A DNA stretch of 64,000 nt from Bacteroidaceae bacterium (GCA_017461345.1 JAFTYP010000011.1:124001-188000); one strand, 5' to 3'; numbered from the stretch's first letter, positions 50,102 to 59,786 are shown. Notes: a model not told the origin generated them from the sequence alone. Numbers and translations are program-made.

Positions 50102-51352
50102 ATGAAACAAGAACACATCGAAAAGGCATACGCCATAGCCAAAGAACGCTATGCAACCATCGGCGTCGACACAGACGAAGCCCTGAGACTACTACAGAAC
50201 CAACAAATCTCTCTCCACTGCTGGCAGACCGATGACGTCATGGGTTTCGAACGCAACGAAGCACTCTCCGGCGGCATACAGACAACCGGAAACTACCCCG
50301 GCCGTGCCCGAAACATCGACGAAGTAAGGCAAGACATCAAGTTCGTCAAAACCCTTCTCGCCGGAAACCATCGCCTGAATCTCCACGAAATATACGGCGA
50401 TTTTGGCGGAAAGTTCGTGGATCGCAACGAATGTGGCGTAGAACATTTCCAAAGTTGGATAGAGTGGGCAAGAGAAAACAACATGAAACTCGACTTCAAC
50501 TCCACATCATTCTCCCATCCCAAGAGCGGCAATCTCACACTTTCCAATCCCGATAAAAGCATCCGCGACTTTTGGATAGAGCACACCAAGCGTTGCCGTC
50601 GCATTGCCGACGCCATGGGAAAGGCACAAAACGACCCATGCATCATGAACATTTGGGTGCACGATGGCTCGAAAGACGTTCCCGTGCAGCGCAAGAAATA
50701 TCGTGAATTGCTTGCCGCATCGCTCGACGAAATTATGGAAGAGAAACTCGATGGCGTGAAAAACTGCTTTGAAGCCAAACTGTTTGGCATCGGCTTGGAA
50801 AGTTATACGGTTGGCTCTCACGACTTCTACACTGCATATTGTGCCACAAGAAAGCAGATGTATACACTCGACACCGGTCACTACGAACCCACAGAAAACG
50901 TGTCGGACTTTGTCTCGACGCTGCTCATGTATGTCCCCGAACTGATGCTCCATGTCAGTCGTCCCGTTCGTTGGGACAGCGACCACGTAACCATTATGAA
51001 CGACCAGACGCTCGATCTCTTCAAGGAACTCGTACGTTCCGATGCTCTCGACCGTGCCCATGTCGGACTCGACTACTTCGATGCCAGCATCAATCGCATA
51101 GGTGCTTACATAATTGGGGTGCGTTCTACGCAGAAATGCATACTTCAAGCCTTGCTCGAACCAAAGCAGATGTTGCGACAATATGAGGACAACGACCAAC
51201 TCTTCGAACGCCTCGCTCTGATGGAGGAAGCGAAATCGATGCTATTTGGGGCTGTCTATGATTACTTCAACATGAAGAATAATGTGCCAATCGGCGAAGA
51301 GTTCATTCAGATTGTCCAGCAGTATGAGAGGGACATAACCGGCAAACGATAG
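50102..51352 (+). CDS. rhaA: L-rhamnose isomerase
   Basis: 416 aa, normal length. Converts L-rhamnose to L-rhamnulose using divalent metal. LLQNQQISLHCWQTDDVMGFE near the N-terminus, NLHEIYGDFGGKFVDRN and metal-site segments IWVHDGSKD and LDTGHYEPTENVSD are diagnostic. It lies in the rha operon between kinase and transporter. Confidence 0.96.
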   Translation: MKQEHIEKAYAIAKERYATIGVDTDEALRLLQNQQISLHCWQTDDVMGFERNEALSGGIQTTGNYPGRARNIDEVRQDIKFVKTLLAGNHRLNLHEIYGDFGGKFVDRNECGVEHFQSWIEWARENNMKLDFNSTSFSHPKSGNLTLSNPDKSIRDFWIEHTKRCRRIADAMGKAQNDPCIMNIWVHDGSKDVPVQRKKYRELLAASLDEIMEEKLDGVKNCFEAKLFGIGLESYTVGSHDFYTAYCATRKQMYTLDTGHYEPTENVSDFVSTLLMYVPELMLHVSRPVRWDSDHVTIMNDQTLDLFKELVRSDALDRAHVGLDYFDASINRIGAYIIGVRSTQKCILQALLEPKQMLRQYEDNDQLFERLALMEEAKSMLFGAVYDYFNMKNNVPIGEEFIQIVQQYERDITGKR

Positions 51353-51364
51353 GAGAGATGTCTT

Positions 51365-52402
51365 ATGGGAACCATTATTGGGCTTGTCATTATTGCAGTC
51401 GGGGCCTTGTGCCAATCGAGCAGTTATGTTCCTATCAATAGGATTAAGGACTGGTCGTGGGAATCTTACTGGGTGGTGCAAGGTGTGTTTGCCTGGCTTT
51501 TGCTGCCGTTTTTGGGTGCGATGCTTGCCGTTCCGGCAGGTGAATCGTTGTTGGGACTGTTTGCTGATGTGCCATCGTTCAACTTGTGGATGACGGTTTT
51601 CTTTGGCGTATTGTGGGGAATCGGTGGTCTGACTTTCGGTCTTTCCATGCGTTATCTTGGTGTTGCCCTTGGCCAGTCGATTGCTCTTGGCACTTGTGCT
51701 GCTCTCGGAACCATCTTGGGTCCGGTGCTGATGAATGTGTTTTTCCCCGAACTCGGCGCATTGGCGTCGCTTACTTTTGCTGTTGTCCTTGGTGTTGTCG
51801 TCACCCTTGTGGGCATTGCCGTCATTGGTGTGGCGGGTTCGATGAAGGCGTCAACCTTGTCCGAGGAAGAGAAGAAGATTGCAGTAAGGGACTTTAATTT
51901 CCCCAAGGGGCTGGCCATTGCTTTGCTTGCCGGCTTTATGAGCGGCTGTTTCAATGTGGGTCTGGAGTTTGGAAAGGATATAAACTTCGGTTCTCTCACC
52001 GACCCGATGTTCCGAACTTTGCCTGCTACGTTGCTTGTTACTGTTGGCGGTTTCTTTACGAATGCTGCATATTGTTTCTGGCAGAACCAGCGGAATGGGA
52101 CTTGGAGCGACTACGGAAAGGTGGCCGTCTGGAGGAACAATCTGTTCTTTTGCCTGTTGGCCGGTGCTTTGTGGTACAGCCAGTTCTTCGGATTGTCGTT
52201 GGGCCGTTCGTTTTTCGAAGCGGGTGGTGCGTTGGATACGCTTTCCTTCTGCATCCTCATGGCACTCAATGTAGTTTTCTCCAACGTGTGGGGAATTCTT
52301 CTTGGCGAGTGGAAGGGTTGTTCCAGGGCAACGATTGCGGTTCTGGTGGTCGGTATCATTGTGCTGATTGCCTCCAGTTTTGTTCCGCAATGGATAGTGT
52401 AG
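51365..52402 (+). CDS. rhaT: L-rhamnose/proton symporter
   Basis: 345 aa, about ten membrane segments. Follows RhaT in length and pattern: WGIGGLTFGLSMRYLGVALG, then SGCFNVGLEFGKDI and GALWYSQFFGLSLGRSF. Imports L-rhamnose across the inner membrane. It begins 12 bp after rhaA. Confidence 0.93.
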   Translation: MGTIIGLVIIAVGALCQSSSYVPINRIKDWSWESYWVVQGVFAWLLLPFLGAMLAVPAGESLLGLFADVPSFNLWMTVFFGVLWGIGGLTFGLSMRYLGVALGQSIALGTCAALGTILGPVLMNVFFPELGALASLTFAVVLGVVVTLVGIAVIGVAGSMKASTLSEEEKKIAVRDFNFPKGLAIALLAGFMSGCFNVGLEFGKDINFGSLTDPMFRTLPATLLVTVGGFFTNAAYCFWQNQRNGTWSDYGKVAVWRNNLFFCLLAGALWYSQFFGLSLGRSFFEAGGALDTLSFCILMALNVVFSNVWGILLGEWKGCSRATIAVLVVGIIVLIASSFVPQWIV

Positions 52403-52426
52403 TCTATATTATATATAAGTATATTC

Positions 52427-53239
52427 ATGATGAAAAGCATTTTAGACGGCCGTCCGCCCTTGCAGTGTGAGGTGGAAAAAACGGCTGAGGTTGCGGGCTA
52501 CCTTTGGCAGAACGGATGGGCGGAACGCAACGGTGGCAACATTACGGTGAATGTTACGGACCTTGTTGACGAGGAGGTGCGTCGGCTTCCCCCTATCAGC
52601 GATGTGAAACCGATAGGCATTACTCTGCCTTCCTTAAGAGGTTGTTATTTCTATTGCAAGGGGACGGGCAAACGGATGCGCGACCTTGCACGCCAACCTA
52701 TGCAGAATGGGTCGATTATCCGCATACTCGACGACTGTGCTTCTTACGTGATTATTGCCGACCAAGCCGTAATGCCGACCAGCGAGTTGCCATCGCATCT
52801 TGCTGTGCATGCCCGTCTGATAGAGAAGGGTTCTCCTTACAAGGCTACGGTCCATACACACCCCATCGAACTGGTTGCCATGAGTCACAATCCGTCTTTC
52901 CTTGGCAAGGATGTACTGACGCGGCTTCTTTGGTCGATGATACCGGAGACGAAGGCCTTCTGCCCGCTTGGCTTGGGCATAGTGCGCTACGCCCTGCCCG
53001 GTTCCAACGGATTGGCAGAAGCCACACTTCGCGAGTTGGAAGACTACGATGTGGTGATGTGGGAGAAGCATGGTGTCTTTGCCAAAGGCATGGATGCCAT
53101 GGATGCGTTCGACCAGATAGACGTCCTTTCCAAGAGTGCGAAGATATATCAGAGTGCGAAGGCAATGGGTTTTGAACCGGAAGGCATGAGCGATGCCCAG
53201 ATGAAGGAGATGTCTGTCGCCTTCAATCTGCCTCGTTAA
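52427..53239 (+). CDS. rhaD: rhamnulose-1-phosphate aldolase
   Basis: 270 aa. Class II zinc aldolase that splits L-rhamnulose 1-phosphate to dihydroxyacetone phosphate and L-lactaldehyde. Zinc ligands expected at His143 and His145 (HTHPIE) and His215 (WEKHGVFAKG), catalytic Glu120 (TSELPSHL); positions are close to E. coli RhaD. NGWAERNGGNITVN marks the phosphate-binding part. It ends the operon and is followed by a hairpin terminator. Confidence 0.95.
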   Translation: MMKSILDGRPPLQCEVEKTAEVAGYLWQNGWAERNGGNITVNVTDLVDEEVRRLPPISDVKPIGITLPSLRGCYFYCKGTGKRMRDLARQPMQNGSIIRILDDCASYVIIADQAVMPTSELPSHLAVHARLIEKGSPYKATVHTHPIELVAMSHNPSFLGKDVLTRLLWSMIPETKAFCPLGLGIVRYALPGSNGLAEATLRELEDYDVVMWEKHGVFAKGMDAMDAFDQIDVLSKSAKIYQSAKAMGFEPEGMSDAQMKEMSVAFNLPR

Positions 53240-53320
53240 GGAGGCGGTGGCCATGGCGTTCCCGTCCGCATTGTTCGGGATTGTGCCTCCACTGATATGA
53301 TATTTGACATATAACAAAGA

Positions 53321-53349
53321 AAAAAGGTTGGTAAGTTACCAACCTTTTT
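53321..53349. terminator. bidirectional terminator at the left element boundary
   Basis: Stem AAAAAGGTTGGT / ACCAACCTTTTT with loop AAGTT. It ends the rha operon and presumably was the original terminator of the tRNA-Leu gene before the element inserted; it touches the left att copy. Confidence 0.85.
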
Positions 53350-53365
53350 CTGTACCCAGAGCCGG
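53346..53365. repeat. attachment site, left copy
   Basis: ttttctgtacccagagccgg, identical to 60585-60604. It is the displaced end of the tRNA-Leu gene; sequence similarity stops shortly after. Confidence 0.88.
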
Positions 53366-53475
53366 TATAGTACCGAACCGAAAAGATAACCGAAAAGAAA
53401 GTAAGGGAATGCATATCAATATGTTATAATCTTGATAATTGCCCTTAATTTCATAAAAAAGCGTTTGTTTTATCA

Positions 53476-53507
53476 AAAAGTTACACCTCTGTTACACCCA
53501 ACAAAAA
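53476..53507. repeat. integrase arm-type repeat, left
   Basis: Two GTTACAC boxes 11 bp apart (AAAGTTACACCTCTGTTACA and on), repeated near the right end at 60521-60550 with three changes. Location just inside both att copies suggests integrase or excisionase arm sites. Confidence 0.6.
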
Positions 53508-53551
53508 GAAATGTAGTATATTTGCAGACAAAAGAAACAAAGTGCAAAAAT

Positions 53552-54742
53552 ATGGCAAAGAATGATACAAAGGTAACAGACAACCCGAAGTTAAAGCAAA
53601 AAGAACTCTCGGACGGTAATTTGTCCCTTTATCTTGATTATTATTTAGGGCGTATCAATGTAAAAGATGAGGCTACTGGAGAAATTAAAAGTAAAGTACA
53701 GCGGAAACGAGAGTTTTTGCATCTAACAATATTGGCAGCTCCAAGGACACCAATAGAACGCCAACAAAATAAAGAAACATTGGCGTTGGCGCAAAAGATA
53801 CGATTTGAGCGAGAGCAAGAATTAAAAGAAAGTATGCACGGGTACAGATTGAAAAAAGACCGTGATATAAACTTTGTTGACTATTTTAGGGCGTATATCG
53901 ACAATTATACAAAGAAAGATATACGAATGATGCAGATAGCATTAAATCGCTTTATCGATTTTCTAAATGAAACTCCCGAATACAATAAATACTCATATAG
54001 GATTAAGCCCGAACAAATAACAAGGGATATGATAGAGGCCTTTACGGAGTATCTTCAAAGCAGAAGCGTAGGCGAAGGAGCAAAGAGTATTTACCAACGC
54101 TTTAAGAAAGTCATAAACTATGCTATTGAACACGATGTTATAGCAAAGAACCCTTGTGCCGGAGTGGTAATAAAAGCTGATGAACAAATATTGAGAAAAG
54201 ATATACTTTCGTTAGAAGAAATAGAAACCCTTATAGCAACCCACTACGAAAACGAAAATCCTATTATACAGCGTGCATTTATATTATGCTTGTACTGCGG
54301 GTTGAGGTTCTGCGATGTTAAAGACCTTACATTTAAGAATGTGGACTATTCAAATAAGCTGTTGAGGTTTGAGCAAAACAAGACACGCGGACATTCAAAT
54401 AGTAGTGGTGTTGTTATTCCACTTAATGACGGGCTTATATCGCTGATTGGAGAACCGCCACAGGACAACGAAGGGAATAGCCTTGTATTTCCTTTGCCAA
54501 GTTATGAAATGTGCTTAAAGGCTCTTAAAAGGTGGGTAAAACGAGCGGGGATTAACAAGCATATAAGCTGGCATTGTGCGCGTCATAGTTTCGCCGTTAA
54601 TATACTAAACAATGGAGCCAATATAAAAACCGTTGCAAGCCTATTGGGGCATAGTGGGTTAAAACATACGGAGAAATACACCCGCGCTGTTGACAAATTA
54701 AAAGAAGATGCAATAAATAGCCTTCCCGAACTAAAATTGTAG
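53552..54742 (+). CDS. tyrosine recombinase (element integrase)
   Basis: 396 aa from the ATG at 53552, 27 bp after a TATATTTG -7 box (53517-53524); an upstream in-frame start at 53432 would read through arm-site DNA. SAM-like N-terminal core-binding domain with Phage_int_SAM pattern, then catalytic residues Arg252 (CGLRFCD), His341 and Arg344 (HCARHSFAV), His367 (LLGHSG) and Tyr376 (HTEKYTRAV). It belongs to the Bacteroidota phage/ICE integrase group and should recombine the att copies at tRNA-Leu. Confidence 0.95.
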   Translation: MAKNDTKVTDNPKLKQKELSDGNLSLYLDYYLGRINVKDEATGEIKSKVQRKREFLHLTILAAPRTPIERQQNKETLALAQKIRFEREQELKESMHGYRLKKDRDINFVDYFRAYIDNYTKKDIRMMQIALNRFIDFLNETPEYNKYSYRIKPEQITRDMIEAFTEYLQSRSVGEGAKSIYQRFKKVINYAIEHDVIAKNPCAGVVIKADEQILRKDILSLEEIETLIATHYENENPIIQRAFILCLYCGLRFCDVKDLTFKNVDYSNKLLRFEQNKTRGHSNSSGVVIPLNDGLISLIGEPPQDNEGNSLVFPLPSYEMCLKALKRWVKRAGINKHISWHCARHSFAVNILNNGANIKTVASLLGHSGLKHTEKYTRAVDKLKEDAINSLPELKL

Positions 54743-54746
54743 AACT

Positions 54747-55442
54747 ATGGGTATTTTTACAAAAACACTCAAAGCATATAGAACCGACCCGGTAGGGGAA
54801 GTTTTGGGCTTTGATGTAGCGAGCGGCAGAATGTTTGCGCGTATATCAAGGTTTCTTAAAGATGCCGATGCGGAGAACCTGCATTGCCCGTCCGATAATT
54901 GGCGGTTTGAAGATATGCAGATTTGCAACATATGTGAATATCTCGAAGGTTATTTAATGACCCATAAAGGAAAATATGCAGCTCCATATATTGCAGATAT
55001 TACACTAACAGACCTGGTTAAGAGCCATAAAGATTCATTTATAGGATTGAAGCGAGTTTGTGAACTTGTGGAGTTTGCAAAAGAACTTGAAGAAAAAGAG
55101 CTTCTGAAAATTGCTTCCAATGTTTATAGTGCCATAACTCCACGAGCTGAAAAGTATTTTGAACGCGCCATAAACATTGGATATATGCAAGTAAGGGGGG
55201 ACGGCTATAAATGGAACTGGGGCGGCACAAAAGGCGCAAAGGCGCGTTTAGCATACTTTTTAGAGAGGCTATATTGTCCCAGCCCTACTGACAAATTTAG
55301 TAGCGAAGTAATTAGGCAACTTGAAATACTATTTGATGTTGTGCGGCTTGATAGAGCCATTTCGCAAAATGCCGATACCGGGAAATCCGAGTGTGTAAAG
55401 CGTTGGAAAGAAGAAATAGATACAAAAATATTCTTTGATTAA
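54747..55442 (+). CDS. element-encoded protein of unknown function
   Basis: 231 aa, 4 bp after the integrase stop. No recognised domain. The C-terminal half has KYFERAINIGYMQVRGDGYK and a helical end (RQLEILFDVVRLDRAISQNA, KRWKEEIDTKIFFD). Similar short proteins accompany Bacteroidales mobile elements. A terminator overlaps its stop codon, so the integrase and this gene form one unit. Confidence 0.5.
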   Translation: MGIFTKTLKAYRTDPVGEVLGFDVASGRMFARISRFLKDADAENLHCPSDNWRFEDMQICNICEYLEGYLMTHKGKYAAPYIADITLTDLVKSHKDSFIGLKRVCELVEFAKELEEKELLKIASNVYSAITPRAEKYFERAINIGYMQVRGDGYKWNWGGTKGAKARLAYFLERLYCPSPTDKFSSEVIRQLEILFDVVRLDRAISQNADTGKSECVKRWKEEIDTKIFFD

Positions 55443-55463
55443 GCCCCTCAATGGGGCTTTTTT
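55441..55463 (+). terminator. terminator after the integrase unit
   Basis: Stem AAGCCCC / GGGGCTT with a 5-nt loop and a T run; the stem begins within the stop codon. Confidence 0.85.
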
Positions 55464-55598
55464 AGTGCCACTATCTTGCCACTAATATACACTATTCTTA
55501 CTTGTTCTTATCTGATACCTTTGCACTTGTTATCGATAACGAGATAAATAGGGAAAGCGGACGCGCTCCCATATCTATTAACGAATAAAGGTAGAGCA

Positions 55599-55880
55599 AT
55601 GAACGAAAATGAACAAAGGAAATTAGCCGACACTATAACGGCAAATATCATTTCTTGCACAAAAGAGGTGCTAACAAGCGATGAGGCTGCAAGATATATG
55701 GGTATCTCAAAAAGTTATCTTTATAAATTAACAATGAGGAAAGAAATACCGCATTACAAGCCTTCCGGCAAGGTAGTTTATTTTAATCGCAAGGAGTTAG
55801 AAGCCTGGCTGCAGACAAATAGAGCCTCAACAGATACAGAGATTAACCAAAAGGCGCAAGCGTATTGTATTAACAATTAA
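55599..55880 (+). CDS. excisionase-like helix-turn-helix protein
   Basis: 93 aa. Contains LTSDEAARYMGISKSYLYKL then HYKPSGKVVYFNRKELEAWL, the DNA-binding helix pattern of MerR/Xis-like 'helix-turn-helix domain' proteins that direct excision. A TACCTTTG -7 box at 55516-55523 probably starts the early operon here. Confidence 0.78.
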   Translation: MNENEQRKLADTITANIISCTKEVLTSDEAARYMGISKSYLYKLTMRKEIPHYKPSGKVVYFNRKELEAWLQTNRASTDTEINQKAQAYCINN

Positions 55881-55891
55881 ATTGCATCGGT

Positions 55892-56119
55892 ATGAATAAG
55901 AAGCAGGCACAATTATATAACTTGTTATCAAGTGGGAGCCGTTATAGTGTTATTGATATTGCGGTACGCTTACACATTGGCGATCCAAGAAGCGTAATAA
56001 GAGATTTGCGCAAAATGGGGGTTGTCGTTTCTGATGTTTGGGTAGAAGGCAAAGAAGGAAGCCGCTATAAACTTTATTGGATTGATAAAAATATACAAAA
56101 TGGCAGGTATAGAGGATAA
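55892..56119 (+). CDS. winged-helix regulatory protein
   Basis: 75 aa. KKQAQLYNLLSSGSRYSVID and ARLHIGDPRSVIRDLRKMG form a helix-turn-helix/winged-helix core like the small phage proteins that control or support replication. It overlaps the next gene by 20 bp. Confidence 0.6.
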   Translation: MNKKQAQLYNLLSSGSRYSVIDIAVRLHIGDPRSVIRDLRKMGVVVSDVWVEGKEGSRYKLYWIDKNIQNGRYRG

Positions 56120-56894
56120 TGCAGTACAACGGCAAAGTTTTACATTTTACCTATCATTTGAGAAGGCAATCAGTAAACTTGAAGACGGCGACCAACTAAC
56201 GATATATCGAGCTATTGCAAGATATAGCCTATTTGGAGAGGTTCCCAATAATTTGACGGGGTTTGCGCAATTGGCTTGGGATTTATTAGAACCAACTTTA
56301 AGAAAAAGCAGGGCTAATTATCTAAATGGAAAGAAAGGTGGTGCACCAAAAGGTAACAAAAACAACCGTTATTCTACAACCCAAAGTACAACCGAGCAAC
56401 AACCAAAGTACAACCCAAAGTACAACACAGATACATATACAGATACATATACATATACAGATGATATAATTAACTCTAATCAGAGATTAGAGAGCAAAAA
56501 GCCTTCGGCGTTTTCGCCCAATGAGCCAGTAAAACTGGATAATTCTGATTTTGTAAGAGTACAAAGATTGTGGAACTCGTGTTGTCCAGGTTATCGTAAA
56601 GTTACAAAATTGACCTCAAGACGCCCCAGCAGATGTAACAGAAAAGGAGCAATTTCCGCGTGCCTAAAAATGCTTATGGGAACAACTGATAATGCCACAA
56701 AAGAAGATGCATTTACTATGTTGAAAACAGCTTTTGAGAAGGTGCAAGAATCAGGATTTCTTAAAGGTGACAACGAACGCGGCTGGAAGGCTACTTTTGA
56801 CTGGGTTATGAAGGTTGACAACCTAATAAAAGTTATTGAGGGAAATTACAGCGATGCTGCAACGTCTGCAATAACTGATATCTGGACTGATTAA
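56100..56894 (+). CDS. DUF6291-containing protein, probable replication initiator or loader
   Basis: 264 aa from the ATG at 56100. Residues about 8-85 (RQSFTFYLSFEKAISKLEDG, IYRAIARYSLFGEVP, RANYLNGKKGGAPKGNKNNR) match DUF6291, found at the start of phage/plasmid replication proteins of Bacteroidota. A low-complexity linker rich in Thr, Asp and Tyr (about 105-125, from an ACATATACAGAT-type microsatellite) leads to a C-terminal domain with WNSCCPGYRKVTKL and DNERGWKATFDWVMKVDN. The WKATFDWVMKxDN end is typical of replisome organiser proteins. Confidence 0.65.
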   Translation: MAGIEDNAVQRQSFTFYLSFEKAISKLEDGDQLTIYRAIARYSLFGEVPNNLTGFAQLAWDLLEPTLRKSRANYLNGKKGGAPKGNKNNRYSTTQSTTEQQPKYNPKYNTDTYTDTYTYTDDIINSNQRLESKKPSAFSPNEPVKLDNSDFVRVQRLWNSCCPGYRKVTKLTSRRPSRCNRKGAISACLKMLMGTTDNATKEDAFTMLKTAFEKVQESGFLKGDNERGWKATFDWVMKVDNLIKVIEGNYSDAATSAITDIWTD

Positions 56895-56937
56895 GAGGCA
56901 AACGCCTATATGTAAACACTTATAATGTAAACAGAAA

Positions 56938-57252
56938 ATGGATAAAAGAGAAATGACAAAAGATGTGATATGCGGTGTTTTTCAGAGTGTTATAGAATAT
57001 CACGAACAAGAACTAATAATTGCAAATCCCCAAGAAAGAACGCCATATACACCGATTGCACCGCAAAAAATGCAGCAATTTTGCACAAATGTGGGTGCTA
57101 CTGATGTTGAGGTATCTCAAATATTGAGTTTTTGCGTGTCGATTATTGGGGGCATATTAAGCGCGCCGAACTATTCCGACGTGTTAAATGCAGCCGATAT
57201 GGGCGAAATAATTATACAGATTGAAAACCTAAAAGCAATAAAGGGATTATGA
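56938..57252 (+). CDS. element-encoded small protein, unknown
   Basis: 104 aa, helical, no signal peptide. No domain recognised. Its stop overlaps the next start by 4 bp (ATGA), so both are read from one message. Confidence 0.45.
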   Translation: MDKREMTKDVICGVFQSVIEYHEQELIIANPQERTPYTPIAPQKMQQFCTNVGATDVEVSQILSFCVSIIGGILSAPNYSDVLNAADMGEIIIQIENLKAIKGL

Positions 57253-57809
57253 GCGAAAGAATAAAATTAAACTTTGATTTGTTAAAGTCTGATATGGTTA
57301 CAAAAAGCCTATCGGATTTTTGCGAAAAGGCTAATAATGTGGTTGTACCACTTATGAAGGAATTGTGTGTAAAAATAACACTCGAAAGCGTGGTAAAATA
57401 TGCCGGAAACTCTGATGAGTTGAACGCGGACTATTTAGATGCAGAAAAAGCGAAATCCAAAGTAGATAACGCGTATTTATTGCAGATTGTAGAGCGCAAT
57501 GCAGCTGCTCAATTTGATGAGGCTTTCGATAGATACCCTTATGATGATTTTGAGCCTCGCTATCCGGACTTGCTTATGTTAAGCAAAGAACGCATTTGTG
57601 TTAATGCTGAGGCTGTAAGGGAATTTTGTACTATCTACTTGCGAGAAGATCAGCGCGAAGCCTATGACCGCTATATGAAGGCTATAGAAGCCCTTAATGA
57701 CTTTTATAGGGGCAAAGCACAAGACGGAGTATTTATAGGTACGCAATTCCCGGTAAAAGACGGCAAGGTATTCCCAAGCCAACTGATAAATTTTGATTAT
57801 TACAAATAA
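57249..57809 (+). CDS. element-encoded protein, unknown
   Basis: 186 aa, acidic, mainly helical (FCEKANNVVVPLMKELCVKI, RYPDLLMLSKERICVNAEAV). Translationally coupled to the preceding gene. Its length and AT bias fit the element; I see no recognisable domain. Confidence 0.45.
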   Translation: MSERIKLNFDLLKSDMVTKSLSDFCEKANNVVVPLMKELCVKITLESVVKYAGNSDELNADYLDAEKAKSKVDNAYLLQIVERNAAAQFDEAFDRYPYDDFEPRYPDLLMLSKERICVNAEAVREFCTIYLREDQREAYDRYMKAIEALNDFYRGKAQDGVFIGTQFPVKDGKVFPSQLINFDYYK

Positions 57810-57824
57810 CTAAAAATATGAATT

Positions 57825-58139
57825 ATGAGTAAACTAACTATTTCAAAAGCAGCGGAAATTAAAAACGGACTTGAAAAAGCCGTTGAATATCTTAACAAGG
57901 CGGCATTAGTCGCTAAAGAAGTTGGGGCAGACCTTAAGCGTATTCCTGGCATTTCCGGCATTATCTCATTTGATTATACAAATGAAGAATTTAGGCTTAA
58001 TGAACCTATATGCAAACTTGTATTGTGTCAATCACAAAACGGTAATAAAACACTTGAAGAGCAATTGAAGACAAGCGCACTATTAGAGCGCATTGAAGAA
58101 AATGAGCGAGATGTTAACGAAGCGATAAGAGGTTTGTAA
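57825..58139 (+). CDS. element-encoded small protein, unknown
   Basis: 104 aa, 15 bp after the preceding gene. Heptad-like helices at both ends (AAEIKNGLEKAVEYLNKAAL; LLERIEENERDVNEAIRGL) with a short beta part between. Possibly a phage accessory or scaffolding-like protein; unproven. A GCGGGG/CCCCGC hairpin follows at about 58152-58172. Confidence 0.45.
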   Translation: MSKLTISKAAEIKNGLEKAVEYLNKAALVAKEVGADLKRIPGISGIISFDYTNEEFRLNEPICKLVLCQSQNGNKTLEEQLKTSALLERIEENERDVNEAIRGL

Positions 58140-58185
58140 TGTGAAATTGCGGGGGCTTATTAGTCCCCGCGCATAAATAATAAAT

Positions 58186-58632
58186 ATGGGAATAAAAAGA
58201 ATAACACCAAAGAGCAGCGCGAAGACGTTTTTAAATAATGAGCTTAACCGCTGGGTTGATTCAATCCTTCGCAAATTATCTTTTGTTGGGGAAAGTGCAT
58301 TGAAGCAAGCCCGTGAGGGGCACCGCTATAAAGACCAAACGGGAAACCTTACAAGCTCCATTGGATACGCGATAGTCGTAAACGGGAGGGTTTATCAACA
58401 AAGTAGTTTTGAGGTCGTAAAGGACGGTCGGCAGGGAGCGCGTGAAGGCAAGAATCTTTTACGGAAACTTATATCACAAAACCAAGAAGGCATAGTGTTT
58501 ATAATGGTTGCTGGAATGTCGTATGCGCAGTATGTGGAGGCTATGAGTCTCGATGTGCTGGATTCAGCAGAGGTAATGGCGAAGAAAATGTTACCGAAAA
58601 TATTGAAGGGGCTAAATGTTGAAGCAGTATGA
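58186..58632 (+). CDS. HK97 gp10-like phage tail/head-tail protein
   Basis: 148 aa. Central YKDQTGNLTSSIGYAIVVNG and later VAGMSYAQYVEAM match the HK97-gp10 pattern, a tail-completion or head-tail connector family. Its presence without capsid and terminase genes is a mark of a satellite or remnant. The stop overlaps the next start. Confidence 0.7.
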   Translation: MGIKRITPKSSAKTFLNNELNRWVDSILRKLSFVGESALKQAREGHRYKDQTGNLTSSIGYAIVVNGRVYQQSSFEVVKDGRQGAREGKNLLRKLISQNQEGIVFIMVAGMSYAQYVEAMSLDVLDSAEVMAKKMLPKILKGLNVEAV

Positions 58633-59786
58633 CGCAGGAAAAATACAATAAAAGGCAATTACAAGACGCATTCAAAAAGGCGCTTGGGATCTGTTCTATG
58701 ATGAATGAAGCCCTGAAAGAAATATGCAGAGTTTCGGAAAGGTACAGAAATAAAGAACCTTTTATGTTTGCAAATTCATCGGCATTGTCTGCAATAGTTG
58801 ATGAAATAATAAACAAACTAAACAAGAGGATTGGTGCGGAGATAGAGGCAGGAGAGCGCGAAGCGTGGGCATTGTCTGCAAGCAAAAATATATTTTTAGT
58901 TACTACGCTAATGCAAAAATACAATGTGCCCAAATCTGTTATAAAGGATTGGGATAGTGAGATTAGGGCATATTTGAAAAATTTCGGGTTGTGTAAAAAC
59001 TGCAAAAATGTGTCTATTTCCATATTTAAACAATATGGCATACCAGTTAGCGTTTTATCACAAGAAGGAATTGCAAATGCTGCGGGGCTATCTAATCAAA
59101 TAGCGCGTACTATAAATGGACGTAATTTGTCGAAAAGAGTATGGAACATAACAGACCAATTTAGGCAGGAACTTGAATTGGCTCTCGATATTGGTCTTGG
59201 AGAAGGGAAAAGCGCGGCAGATTTGAGCCGCGATGTGCGTCGCTATCTCAACGAACCCGAAAGGCTCTTCCGTAGGGTTAGGGATAAGCACGGTGTATTG
59301 AGATTGTCGAAGGCTGCGAAGGCATACCACCCCGGACAAGGCGTGTACCGCTCATCATACAAGAACGCTTTGCGCCTTGCCGCTACAGAAATAAATATTG
59401 CCTATCGTACAGCAGATTATGAGCGTTGGCAGACTTTAGATTATGTGATAGGAACGATTGTGAATGTAAGCCCAACAAATCATATTGTACCCGATATTTG
59501 CGACGAGTTGACTGGTGAATATCCGAAACAATTCAAATGGGTTGGCTGGCATCCTTCCTGCAAATGTTTTGCTGTCCCTAAATTGGCTGATTTAGCAGAG
59601 TTTATAAAACTCGAGGATATGAAGTTAGAGGGTAAAGATGTATCAGCCTACAAATTTTCGGGAGAGGTTACAAAATTACCCGGGAATTTCGATAAATGGT
59701 ATCGTAAGAATGAAGAAAAGGTAAAGCGGGCAAAATCACTCCCGTATTTCATTGAAGATAATAAAAAAATAATCGGCGGTTTCTAA
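58629..59786 (+). CDS. Mu gpF-like phage minor head (head morphogenesis) protein
   Basis: 385 aa. The C-terminal half carries the minor-head signature: RLAATEINIAYRTADYERWQ, then PDICDELTGEYP and WHPSCKCFAVPKL (the Cys-rich VHPxCRC-like end). The N-terminal half is helical. Packaged or assembly protein of phages. Together with the gp10-like gene it forms a small late block at the right of the element. Confidence 0.8.
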   Translation: MTQEKYNKRQLQDAFKKALGICSMMNEALKEICRVSERYRNKEPFMFANSSALSAIVDEIINKLNKRIGAEIEAGEREAWALSASKNIFLVTTLMQKYNVPKSVIKDWDSEIRAYLKNFGLCKNCKNVSISIFKQYGIPVSVLSQEGIANAAGLSNQIARTINGRNLSKRVWNITDQFRQELELALDIGLGEGKSAADLSRDVRRYLNEPERLFRRVRDKHGVLRLSKAAKAYHPGQGVYRSSYKNALRLAATEINIAYRTADYERWQTLDYVIGTIVNVSPTNHIVPDICDELTGEYPKQFKWVGWHPSCKCFAVPKLADLAEFIKLEDMKLEGKDVSAYKFSGEVTKLPGNFDKWYRKNEEKVKRAKSLPYFIEDNKKIIGGF

